From the NCBI GenBank assembly GCA_030149115.1, contig JASBSE010000584.1, positions 1 through 8,066 on the forward strand: a stretch of 8,066 nucleotides of DNA. The letters are read 5' to 3'. The position numbers and the translations under genes are program-made. Source of the stretch: Winogradskyella sp. (GTDB lineage Bacteria; Bacteroidota; Bacteroidia; Flavobacteriales; Flavobacteriaceae). The notes under the pieces are model-generated. The model did no database searches and was not told the DNA's origin. It saw only the letters and a program-made list of their open reading frames with translations. Shown in pieces: positions 1 through 5,368 of this stretch. Every line of letters begins with the position of its first letter. The stretch's first letter is position 1.

Positions 1-15
1 TGTAAAAATAGGAAA

Positions 16-44
16 TTGATTTGCTATATGCGATTTTAGATTTA
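16..44 (+). promoter_or_regulatory. Candidate Bacteroidota-type promoter of rlmH
   Basis: A TTG at 16-18 is followed after 18 nt by TAGATTTA at 37-44, one base off the Bacteroidota -7 consensus TAnnTTTG. The known spacing between the two elements in Flavobacterium is about 17-23 nt, so this is the only candidate in the window with both elements correctly spaced. Transcription would begin near 50, giving a leader of about 45-50 nt to the preferred rlmH start. The assignment is by motif only. Confidence 0.45.
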
Positions 45-97
45 CGATTTCTACTTACTTTTCATAAATGGTATTTTTGAAAATTTTAAATTTGAAA

Positions 98-571
98 ATG
101 CAAATAAAACTAATCGCCATAGGCAAAACGGACAATAAAAATCTTCAGACCTTAATTGAAGACTACAAAAAACGGCTGAGCCACTATATAAAATTTGAAT
201 TTGAGATTATACCAGATCTCAAAAAAGTGAAGCATCTTTCTGAAGAACAACAAAAAGAAAAAGAAGGAGAACTAATCTTGACTAAAACTCAAAATTCTGA
301 CGTTTTAGTCTTACTAGATGAAAATGGAAAACAAATGGATTCTGTAGCATTTTCTGATTACTTACAAAAGCACATGAATTCTGGAATAAAAACATTGATT
401 TTTGTTATTGGTGGTCCTTATGGTTTTTCTGAAGAGGTTTATAAAAGAGCCAACGGAAAATTAGGATTATCAAAGATGACATTTTCGCATCAAATGGTTC
501 GCTTATTTTTTACAGAACAATTATACAGAGGGTTTACTATTTTAAAGAACGAACCATATCATCATAGATAA
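98..571 (+). CDS. rlmH: 23S rRNA (pseudouridine1915-N3)-methyltransferase RlmH
   Basis: RlmH is a cytoplasmic SPOUT-class, SAM-dependent enzyme that methylates N3 of pseudouridine 1915 in helix 69 of 23S rRNA, acting on assembled 70S ribosomes. The 157-residue product matches the family's usual length of about 155-160. Visible hallmarks are the opening MQIKLIAIGKT, LDENGKQMDS at 73-82, the SAM-binding knot loop IGGPYGF at 104-110, the LSxMTFSHQMVR segment at 124-135 and the family-typical C-terminal PYHHR. The frame is open from an ATG at 68, but the family begins at MxIKLIAIG, so the ATG at 98 is preferred; the extra ten residues resemble no known RlmH extension. It faces the hibernation-factor gene, with 54 nt between the two stops. 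The 3' end carries one arm of a 13-bp inverted repeat. The identification is secure and the start is very likely. Confidence 0.97.
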   Translation: MQIKLIAIGKTDNKNLQTLIEDYKKRLSHYIKFEFEIIPDLKKVKHLSEEQQKEKEGELILTKTQNSDVLVLLDENGKQMDSVAFSDYLQKHMNSGIKTLIFVIGGPYGFSEEVYKRANGKLGLSKMTFSHQMVRLFFTEQLYRGFTILKNEPYHHR

Positions 572-591
572 CCAACCGAGTAAACCCTCTG
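526..591. repeat. 13-bp perfect inverted repeat spanning the rlmH stop codon
   Basis: The arm CAGAGGGTTTACT at 526-538 is exactly reverse-complementary to AGTAAACCCTCTG at 579-591, with 40 nt between. The left arm lies in rlmH codons for the conserved YRGFT region and the right arm just past the stop codon (569-571). In rlmH mRNA this would fold the last codons and the stop into a large loop. No T-run follows the right arm, so it is not a standard intrinsic terminator. Confidence 0.75.
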
Positions 592-599
592 GCATAATT

Positions 600-620
600 A
601 AACGTCGAAACGTTTTATTT
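600..620. terminator. Weak candidate terminator between convergent rlmH and hpf
   Basis: The stem AAACGT (600-605) / ACGTTT (610-615) has a CGAA tetraloop and is followed on the plus strand by a T-rich stretch to 620. It sits in the 54-nt convergent gap, where a terminator is expected. The stem has only six pairs, two of them G-C, so efficiency is doubtful. Confidence 0.35.
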
Positions 621-625
621 CAATT

Positions 626-925
626 TTAGTGTGTTTTAAATACTTCTTTTCTCTTTTTCAATTGGCGTGTTAAATCGTTAATAGTTTCATTAACTGCCAT
701 TTCATAAGAGGCTTTGCTTGATGTTGCAAAAATGCGCGGACCAGGAAGGCTCAATTCTATATTACAAATTTTACCTGCTTCGTGGTCGTTATCATCATGT
801 TTAATGTAAACCTGAGCTGAAATTAAGAACTCAAATTTATCTGCTAATTTTTCTAACTTTTCTGTTGTAAACGCTGATAATGTTTCACTTACATCTGTGT
901 TTACATATTGAAAATTTACCGTCAT
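626..925 (-). CDS. hpf: Short-form ribosome hibernation promoting factor (HPF/RaiA family)
   Basis: This 99-residue protein has the size and layout of short HPF/RaiA proteins (about 95-115 residues), which bind the 30S decoding channel in slow-growing cells and block tRNA and mRNA binding. It shows the expected beta-alpha-beta-beta-beta-alpha order: strand VNFQYVNTDVS near 3-13, helix about 13-33, then strands SAQVYIK (36-42), CNIELSL (54-60) and RIFATSS (64-70), and a final helix about 71-92. That helix carries the family's conserved segment ending in basic residues (QLKKRKE, 88-94). It lacks the extra C-terminal dimerisation domain of long HPF, so 100S formation would need another factor. 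It converges on rlmH and diverges from rdgB; its upstream gap is 150 bp. The ATG start fits the family N-terminus. HPF and RaiA cannot be separated by eye. Confidence 0.92.
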   Translation of the reverse strand: MTVNFQYVNTDVSETLSAFTTEKLEKLADKFEFLISAQVYIKHDDNDHEAGKICNIELSLPGPRIFATSSKASYEMAVNETINDLTRQLKKRKEVFKTH

Positions 926-1033
926 AATTTTACTTGTTTTAATTAATAATTCCTTTATCTAATATACGACAAATTATAGGAAGCTCTACTGACATTTATC
1001 ATAAAGTAAAGCTAAAATATTTAAAAATACACG

Positions 1034-1055
1034 GGCTTTCTCAAGCCATTTTTAT
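1034..1055 (+). terminator. Hairpin plus T-run upstream of rdgB
   Basis: The stem GGCTT (1034-1038) / AAGCC (1043-1047) has a TCTC loop and is followed by ATTTTTAT, the form of a short intrinsic terminator reading on the plus strand. The only plus-strand gene upstream is rlmH, so it could stop read-through that has crossed hpf in antisense. It lies immediately before the proposed rdgB -7 box, where the -33 element should be, and could instead be coincidental or regulatory. Confidence 0.35.
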
Positions 1056-1059
1056 AACC

Positions 1060-1067
1060 TATTTTTG
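1060..1067 (+). promoter_or_regulatory. -7 promoter element of rdgB
   Basis: TATTTTTG matches the Bacteroidota -7 consensus TAnnTTTG at all six fixed positions. Initiation would fall near 1073, only a few nucleotides before the ATGs at 1076 and 1082, which makes the transcript nearly leaderless and favours the second ATG. No TTG -33 element is found at the right distance. Confidence 0.45.
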
Positions 1068-1075
1068 ACAAAAAC

Positions 1076-1657
1076 ATGTCCATGCAAATTGTATTCGCTA
1101 CCAACAATAAAAACAAGATAAAAGAAGTGCAATCTTTGGTTCCAGAACACATCAAACTTTTAAGTTTAGCAGATATTGGTTGTCATGAAGAAATCCCTGA
1201 AACCACTGGCACAATAGAAGGTAATGCACAGCAAAAAGCCAGGTATGTAAAAGATAATTATGGTTACGATTGTTTTGCCGATGATACAGGATTAGAAGTA
1301 GAAGCGCTAAATGGCGAACCAGGTGTTGACACAGCATATTATGCTGGCCCGCATCGTAGTGCTGAAGACAACATGAACAAATTACTTACTAATCTTAAAA
1401 ACGCAACTTCTCGTTCTGCTCAGTTTAAAACCGTAATTGCCTTGCACCTCAACGGACAACTTACAACGTTTACAGGAATCTGTAAAGGTGAAATAACCCC
1501 AGAGAAACAAGGTAAAAAGGGCTTTGGCTACGATCCTATTTTTAAGGCTGAAGGCTATACACAAACTTTTGCAGAAATTTCTTTAGAAGAAAAAAATAAA
1601 ATAGGACATCGTGGTAAAGCTGTTTCCCAGTTTATTGAATTTTTAAATCAGTTTTAA
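1076..1657 (+). CDS. rdgB: RdgB/HAM1 family dITP/XTP pyrophosphatase
   Basis: This house-cleaning enzyme hydrolyses dITP, XTP and related deaminated purine nucleotides to monophosphates and pyrophosphate, keeping them out of DNA and RNA. The 193 residues match the family. Motifs in order are the nucleotide-binding FATNNKNKIKEV (7-18), the ADDTGLEVEALNGEPGV catalytic and metal segment (68-84), KGFGYDPIF (148-156) with the base-recognition FGYDP, and the IGHRGKA segment (176-182). The position matching E. coli YSARYSG reads DTAYYAG here, so the arginine is absent; other hallmarks are intact. A second ATG at 1082 (MQIVFATNNK) fits the usual family N-terminus better and would give 191 residues. 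The promoter box at 1060-1067 also favours it, so the start is uncertain by two codons. The lipoprotein gene follows after 43 nt, with its own candidate -7 element. Confidence 0.97.
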   Translation: MSMQIVFATNNKNKIKEVQSLVPEHIKLLSLADIGCHEEIPETTGTIEGNAQQKARYVKDNYGYDCFADDTGLEVEALNGEPGVDTAYYAGPHRSAEDNMNKLLTNLKNATSRSAQFKTVIALHLNGQLTTFTGICKGEITPEKQGKKGFGYDPIFKAEGYTQTFAEISLEEKNKIGHRGKAVSQFIEFLNQF

Positions 1658-1689
1658 CAAAAATTATGTGAATTAACACACTTTACTGT

Positions 1690-1697
1690 TATCTTTA
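1690..1697 (+). promoter_or_regulatory. Candidate -7 element before the DUF3124 lipoprotein
   Basis: TATCTTTA differs from TAnnTTTG only at the last base. It lies 3 nt before the ATG at 1701, so a transcript started here would suit translation from the second in-frame ATG at 1719 better. No TTG is seen at -33. Transcription from rdgB is an alternative source. Confidence 0.3.
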
Positions 1698-1700
1698 AAT

Positions 1701-2225
1701 ATGAATAAATTCAAGTTTATGAAACTTCTTCAGTTACTTTTTATTGCACTCATTGTTTTTAGCTGCGAAACAAAAAAGGAAAACACCTCGTTAAATCCCG
1801 AAAACTGGTCTAAAAGAGCAATCGAGTTAAAAGCATCGGACTCTTTAGAGTATGGGAAGTCTTACCTATCTATTTATTCTCAGATATATAGCCTCTCTGA
1901 ACATACAAAGCATAATTTAACCTCTATGGTAAGTATGAGAAATACAAGTGATAAAGACACTATTTACCTTTTAAGAGCCGAGTATTATGACACTCATGGT
2001 AAATCTGTGAGAAAATATTTTGATTACCCTATTTATCTTGCTCCCATGGAAACCACTGAAATTGTTATAGATGAAGTTGACATTTCTGGTGGAACAGGTT
2101 CTAACTTTATTTTTGAATGGAAAACCCCAGCAAACTGCTCAGAACCTCTTTTTGAAGGTGTTATGACATCTACAATGGGACAACAGGGTTTATCTTTCAC
2201 AACTCTCGCTAAAAGAATTGAATAG
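1701..2225 (+). CDS. DUF3124 domain-containing lipoprotein
   Basis: The N-terminus MKLLQLLFIALIVFSC is a lipoprotein signal peptide with Cys22 as the probable acylated residue, so the mature protein should be membrane-anchored on the periplasmic side or exported to the outer membrane. Residues about 52-172 match my memory of DUF3124: SYLSIYSQIYS near the start, VSMRNTSDKDTI, YYDTHGKSVRKYFDYP, the LAPMETTEIVIDE stretch, SGGTGSNFIFEW (129-140) and MGQQGLSFTT (159-168) at the end. The family has no established function; its beta-rich pattern resembles a single sandwich domain. Two starts are possible, ATG 1701 or ATG 1719 (residue 7); the shorter form still has a complete lipoprotein signal. The MarC-family gene begins one base after the stop, implying cotranscription and translational coupling. 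The lipoprotein call is firm, the family assignment strong, and the role unknown. Confidence 0.9.
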   Translation: MNKFKFMKLLQLLFIALIVFSCETKKENTSLNPENWSKRAIELKASDSLEYGKSYLSIYSQIYSLSEHTKHNLTSMVSMRNTSDKDTIYLLRAEYYDTHGKSVRKYFDYPIYLAPMETTEIVIDEVDISGGTGSNFIFEWKTPANCSEPLFEGVMTSTMGQQGLSFTTLAKRIE

Positions 2226-2226
2226 T

Positions 2227-2838
2227 ATGGCCGAAATTCTATCAACTGTATTCTTAATCTTTGCAGTGATAGATCCTATTGGATCTATACCTGTGTATTT
2301 AGAAGCTACCAAAGAGTTTGATCTTGTCCATAAGAAGAAAATAGCAATAAGAGCTTGTATTGTAGCCTTTATTATCCTATTGTTTTTTATAGTAATAGGA
2401 CAGCTTATACTAGAAGGTATGTCGGTTTCGCTAGATGCTTTTCAGATTTCCGGAGGTGTCATTTTATTCTTATTTGCCCTCACTATGATTTTTGGAGTAG
2501 GAAAGCCTGAACAAGAGAAAAGTACGATTACAGATTATAAGCATGTTACCGTTTTTCCAATAGCAATACCCTCCATAGCATCACCTGGTGCAATAATGGC
2601 TGTGGTTCTCATGACTAACAACCACATTTATTCAATAAAGCAACAAACAGTTACTACACTAATTGTTCTTGGTGTTACTGGCATTACTTGCCTTATATTG
2701 TTAATTGCTAACCGTCTTCAAAAAGTTATCGGAGATTACGGTATTACCGTATTGAGTAAGATAATGGGGCTTATATTAGCATCTTATGCCATACAAAGTA
2801 TATTGAATGGCATAAGCAGCTACTTTAACAACATCTGA
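2227..2838 (+). CDS. MarC family integral membrane protein (UPF0056)
   Basis: This is a 203-residue inner-membrane protein of the MarC/YchE/YhgN family. About six hydrophobic segments are visible, near residues 4-25, 40-62, 72-91, 108-130, 140-161 and 178-197, in the family's two-times-three arrangement. Diagnostic stretches are FAVIDPIGSIPVYL (12-25), FQISGGVILFLFALTMIFG (72-90) and PIAIPSIASPGAIM (111-124), the last being the well-conserved P-SPG loop. MarC proteins were once linked to multiple antibiotic resistance in E. coli, but that link has not held up and the transported substrate, if any, is unknown. A TTG at 2218 would extend the frame by three residues; the ATG at 2227 is chosen because it gives the standard N-terminus and sits one base past the upstream stop, ideal for reinitiation. 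Its stop lies 7 nt from that of the convergent exported-protein gene. Confidence 0.94.
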   Translation: MAEILSTVFLIFAVIDPIGSIPVYLEATKEFDLVHKKKIAIRACIVAFIILLFFIVIGQLILEGMSVSLDAFQISGGVILFLFALTMIFGVGKPEQEKSTITDYKHVTVFPIAIPSIASPGAIMAVVLMTNNHIYSIKQQTVTTLIVLGVTGITCLILLIANRLQKVIGDYGITVLSKIMGLILASYAIQSILNGISSYFNNI

Positions 2839-2846
2839 TAGTTGTT
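2827..2846. terminator. Weak bidirectional hairpin at the marC/exported-protein junction
   Basis: AACAAC (2827-2832) pairs with GTTGTT (2841-2846) around an 8-nt loop that contains the MarC-family stop codon. TT/AA pairing continues beyond one mismatch. It lies exactly where two genes converge and the flanks are A/T-rich, so a shared terminator is plausible. With two G-C pairs it is weak. Confidence 0.3.
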
Positions 2847-3334
2847 TAATCTTGTTTCTTAATCCCAGATTTAAGAGCAGAATCTATTGCTTCTGAATAC
2901 TTTTTGTCTGCATCAACTTCAAGCATTCCTATGAGCATTAGACAGGTATCTTTATCTATTTCATAACAATAAATCTTATTATCTAGCTTTACACCTTCTG
3001 CTTCAGATTTTCCATACATATATAGCACTTTAACTCCATTTATTTCTTTCTCTCCAGAACTCGTAACCTCAAAATTTTGAGCAGAAGTACTTTCGTTCAA
3101 TTTTTTCTTAGCAGCCTCATAATTTTCTGGCACATACATTCCCATAACGACAGCCTTAGGGCTTTCTGATACATAAGTATTCGGTGTTGCAGCCATAAAT
3201 AGATCTTCGTCAACAATCATGTCTACTTTTTTAGACATTAACTCCATAGTACGTGCTTGTTTTTCTGCTTCTGTTTCTTGAGCATTAGAAAAAAGACCCA
3301 TGAAAATTGTTGCAATGATTATAATTTTTTTCAT
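2846..3334 (-). CDS. Small exported protein of unknown function
   Basis: I do not recognise this 162-residue protein. It starts with a clear Sec signal peptide, MKKIIIIATIFMGLFSNAQ, probably cleaved after Ala18 or Gln19, with no lipobox, so it is expected in the periplasm or outside. A charged helix (about 20-42) follows, then LFMAATPNTYV (45-55) and alternating strands with a helical stretch NYEAAKKKLNES (71-82). Then come GEKEINGVKVLYMYGKS (94-110), NKIYCYEIDKDTCLMLIGML (119-138) and a C-terminal amphipathic helix (about 144-158). This order is reminiscent of small PsbP/DcrB-like folds, a guess from pattern only. Cys123 and Cys131 are the only cysteines and could form a disulfide. It lacks a T9SS sorting domain. 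It has its own promoter facing the helicase gene and converges on the MarC-family gene. Confidence 0.85.
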   Translation of the reverse strand: MKKIIIIATIFMGLFSNAQETEAEKQARTMELMSKKVDMIVDEDLFMAATPNTYVSESPKAVVMGMYVPENYEAAKKKLNESTSAQNFEVTSSGEKEINGVKVLYMYGKSEAEGVKLDNKIYCYEIDKDTCLMLIGMLEVDADKKYSEAIDSALKSGIKKQD

Positions 3335-3354
3335 TTTATAAATTTTAAATTTCT

Positions 3355-3362
3355 CAAATATA
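3355..3362 (-). promoter_or_regulatory. -7 promoter element of the small exported-protein gene
   Basis: Read on the minus strand this is TATATTTG, a perfect match to TAnnTTTG. It lies 21 nt upstream of the ATG at 3334, giving a leader of about 15 nt. No TTG is found at the standard -33 distance; the nearest, on the minus strand at 3376-3378, leaves a 13-nt spacer. Confidence 0.5.
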
Positions 3363-3425
3363 GAATTAATTCAATCAAAAATTTCCACTAAAACTCATTA
3401 ATAACGATATAGTCAAATAAAAGAG

Positions 3426-3433
3426 TATCTTTG
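3426..3433 (+). promoter_or_regulatory. -7 promoter element of the DEAD-box helicase gene
   Basis: TATCTTTG is a perfect TAnnTTTG -7 element and the commonest version in Flavobacteriia. Initiation is expected near 3439-3441, directly before the first leader hairpin, leaving a 5' UTR of about 128 nt. No TTG -33 element is seen 17-23 nt upstream, so the promoter may be weak or activator-dependent. It is back-to-back with the minus-strand promoter at 3355-3362. Confidence 0.55.
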
Positions 3434-3439
3434 CGCCAA

Positions 3440-3567
3440 AATTCGCGTATATTAAATAAAACGCGAAAACCTCAGAGTGAGGTGTGTTACGAGAAGTTTT
3501 GGTTTAAGTATGTCGATACGCTTCTAATGTAACACTACATTAATTTATCGCATACATTAAAACAAGA
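3440..3567 (+). promoter_or_regulatory. Structured 5' leader RNA of the DEAD-box helicase
   Basis: The leader contains three consecutive stems. Stem A is TTCGCGT (3442-3448) with ACGCGAA (3461-3467) and a 12-nt A/U loop. Stem B is ACCTCA (3469-3474) with TGAGGT (3478-3483) and a 3-nt loop. Stem C is GTGTTAC (3484-3490) with GTAACAC (3529-3535), extended by AGAAG (3492-3496) / CTTCT (3521-3525) and GTAT (3508-3511) / ATAC (3516-3519). A further pairing, 3508-3518 with 3546-3555 (ten pairs, one bulged U at 3513), crosses stem C, so it would form a pseudoknot or a competing fold. GCGTAT (3445-3450) can also pair with ATACGC (3516-3521). The stems tile almost without gaps, which is unusual for an AT-rich spacer. 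Cold-shock or autogenous control would be in keeping with a DEAD-box gene, but that is inference; I do not recognise a named RNA family. Confidence 0.5.
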
Positions 3568-5361
3568 ATGAGTACATTCCAACAACTTGGTCTTAATGAA
3601 GACCTTCTTAATGGTATTTCAGATTTAGGATTTGAAACACCAAGTGAAATTCAACAAAAAGCAATTCCGGTATTATTAGAAGAAGAGCGCGACCTTGTGG
3701 CTTTAGCACAAACTGGTACAGGTAAGACTGCAGCATTTGGTTTTCCTATGCTTCAAAAAATCGATATTAATAGCAGAACCACGCAAGGGCTTATCCTCTC
3801 ACCTACACGTGAATTGTGTTTACAAATCACCAATGAGCTTAAACTCTATGGTAAATACTGCAAAGGCATAAATGTTGTTGCCATCTATGGTGGCGCCAGT
3901 GTAACAGACCAAGCCAAGCAAATTAAAAAAGGTGCTCAAATCGTTGTTGCCACACCTGGTCGTATGAAAGATATGATTAGCCGTAATCTGGTTGATATTT
4001 CAAAAATACAATACAGCGTTTTAGATGAAGCCGATGAAATGCTAAATATGGGCTTTTATGAAGATATCACAGATATTTTAGGTCATACTCCAACGGACAA
4101 AAGCACTTGGTTATTTTCTGCAACCATGCCTAAAGAAGTGGCGAGCATTGCAAAAGAGTTTATGTACAACCCTATTGAAATTACAGTAGGTAACAAAAAC
4201 GAAAGTACAAGCAATGTTTCTCATGAATATTATATGGTTAATGGTCGTGATCGTTATTTGGCTTTAAAGCGTTTAGCTGATGCTAATCCAGATATTTTCT
4301 CTGTAATTTTCTGTAGAACAAAACGCGATACACAAAAGATTGCTGAAAAACTGATTGAAGATGGTTACAGTGCAGGAGCTTTACATGGCGATTTAAGTCA
4401 GAATCAACGCGACTTAGTCATGAAATCCTTTAGAAACAAGCAAATACAAATGCTTGTAGCTACAGATGTTGCCGCACGAGGTATTGATGTTGATGATATT
4501 ACGCACGTTATCAATTACCAATTACCAGACGAAATTGAAACTTACACACACCGTTCTGGACGTACAGGTAGAGCTGGCAAAACTGGTGTTTCTATGGTAA
4601 TTGTTGCTAAGAGTGAAGTACGAAAAATAAAAAGTATAGAGCGCATCATTAAAAGGCAGTTTGAAAAGAAAGATATTCCTTCTGGAATGGAAATCTGTGA
4701 AGTTCAGCTAATGAGTTTAGCCAAAAAAATTCATAATACTGAAGTTAATCACGAAATTGATAAATACTTAGACAGCATAAATGAACTGTTTGAAGATACA
4801 GAAAAAGACGAACTCATTAAAAAATTCTTTTCAGTTGAGTTTACGCGTTTCTTTAACTACTACAAAAACTCTAAAGACCTCAGCGTTTCTGAATCAAGCA
4901 GCAGTAATGATGGTGGCGAAAGAAGTTCTGGAACAGACACTCGTTACTTTATAAATGTTGGTCGTAAAGATGGTTATGACTGGATGTCTTTAAAGGATTT
5001 CTTAAAAGAAGTATTAGAATTAGGAAGAGATGATGTCTTTAAAGTTGATGTAAAGGATAGTTTTTCATTCTTTAATACAGAGAAAGCGAATGAAGAAAAA
5101 GTCTTAGCATTTTTTACAGACTTTAAGTATAACGGTCGTTTTGTTAACGTAGAAGTGAGTGAAAACAAAGGTCGTAGTGGTGGTGGAAGACGCGACAGAG
5201 GTCGTGGCGGAAAACGAAAAGGTAATGATAGACCTAGAGGAGAAAAACGATCTAGACGAAGTAATGACTCTAATAAGCCAGAAGGAAGACGCTCAGACAG
5301 ATCTCCTAAAAAAGGAAGACGTTCAGCTTCTGACAGACCACGTAGATCTAGAAGAAAATAA
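3568..5361 (+). CDS. deaD: DEAD-box ATP-dependent RNA helicase with DbpA-like RNA-binding domain
   Basis: A cytoplasmic RNA helicase of 597 residues, likely acting in ribosome assembly, mRNA turnover or cold adaptation. All core motifs are intact: the Q motif (FQQLGL at 4-9, GFETPSEIQ at 21-29), Walker A AQTGTGKT (47-54), PTREL (79-83), GG (108-109), TPGR (129-132), DEAD (153-156), SAT (184-186), VIFCRTK (246-252), ATDVAARGIDV (298-308) and HRSGRTGR (328-335). A helical linker (about 350-435) and a serine-rich spacer (439-455) precede an RRM-like DbpA RNA-binding domain (about 458-531). The tail (532-597) is rich in R, K, G and S with RG-type repeats. Architecture and length resemble CsdA/DeaD, hence the tentative symbol; the RNA-binding domain alone would also fit a DbpA-like role. 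The ATG at 3568 fits the family N-terminus. A long structured leader precedes it and a terminator hairpin follows. Confidence 0.96.
   Translation: MSTFQQLGLNEDLLNGISDLGFETPSEIQQKAIPVLLEEERDLVALAQTGTGKTAAFGFPMLQKIDINSRTTQGLILSPTRELCLQITNELKLYGKYCKGINVVAIYGGASVTDQAKQIKKGAQIVVATPGRMKDMISRNLVDISKIQYSVLDEADEMLNMGFYEDITDILGHTPTDKSTWLFSATMPKEVASIAKEFMYNPIEITVGNKNESTSNVSHEYYMVNGRDRYLALKRLADANPDIFSVIFCRTKRDTQKIAEKLIEDGYSAGALHGDLSQNQRDLVMKSFRNKQIQMLVATDVAARGIDVDDITHVINYQLPDEIETYTHRSGRTGRAGKTGVSMVIVAKSEVRKIKSIERIIKRQFEKKDIPSGMEICEVQLMSLAKKIHNTEVNHEIDKYLDSINELFEDTEKDELIKKFFSVEFTRFFNYYKNSKDLSVSESSSSNDGGERSSGTDTRYFINVGRKDGYDWMSLKDFLKEVLELGRDDVFKVDVKDSFSFFNTEKANEEKVLAFFTDFKYNGRFVNVEVSENKGRSGGGRRDRGRGGKRKGNDRPRGEKRSRRSNDSNKPEGRRSDRSPKKGRRSASDRPRRSRRK
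5282..5326 (+). repeat. Imperfect 30-nt direct repeat in the helicase basic tail
   Basis: AAGGAAGACGyTCAG occurs at 5282-5296 and 5312-5326, exactly ten codons apart, encoding two GRRS units in the C-terminal tail. The in-frame period suggests the basic tail grew by short tandem duplication, common in low-complexity RNA-binding tails. Confidence 0.5.
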
Positions 5362-5368
5362 AGAACGT

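Noticed and set aside
68..97. Ten-residue N-terminal extension of RlmH from the ATG at 68
   Set aside because: The family starts at MxIKLIAIG, encoded from 98. The extension is AT-rich spacer sequence with no family counterpart.
551..571. SCC-like attachment site at the end of rlmH
   Set aside because: The resemblance is explained by codons for the conserved EPYHHR tail. No recombinase gene and no second direct-repeat copy is present, and hpf lies immediately beyond.
970..978. Minus-strand TATAATTTG as the hpf promoter
   Set aside because: Spacing between TA and TTTG is three rather than two bases and no TTG lies at the -33 distance, so support is too weak to list.
1152..1337. Open minus-strand frames inside rdgB (1152-1337 and 1382-1564)
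   Set aside because: They lie antisense to intact RdgB motifs, have no family resemblance and no promoter; they are shadows of the real gene.
1667..1680. TGTG/CACA inverted repeat as an rdgB terminator
   Set aside because: The stem has only four pairs and no T-run follows, so it is probably chance.
2218..2226. TTG start for the MarC-family gene
   Set aside because: It adds three residues before the conserved MAEIL start and overlaps the upstream stop; the ATG one base after that stop is better.
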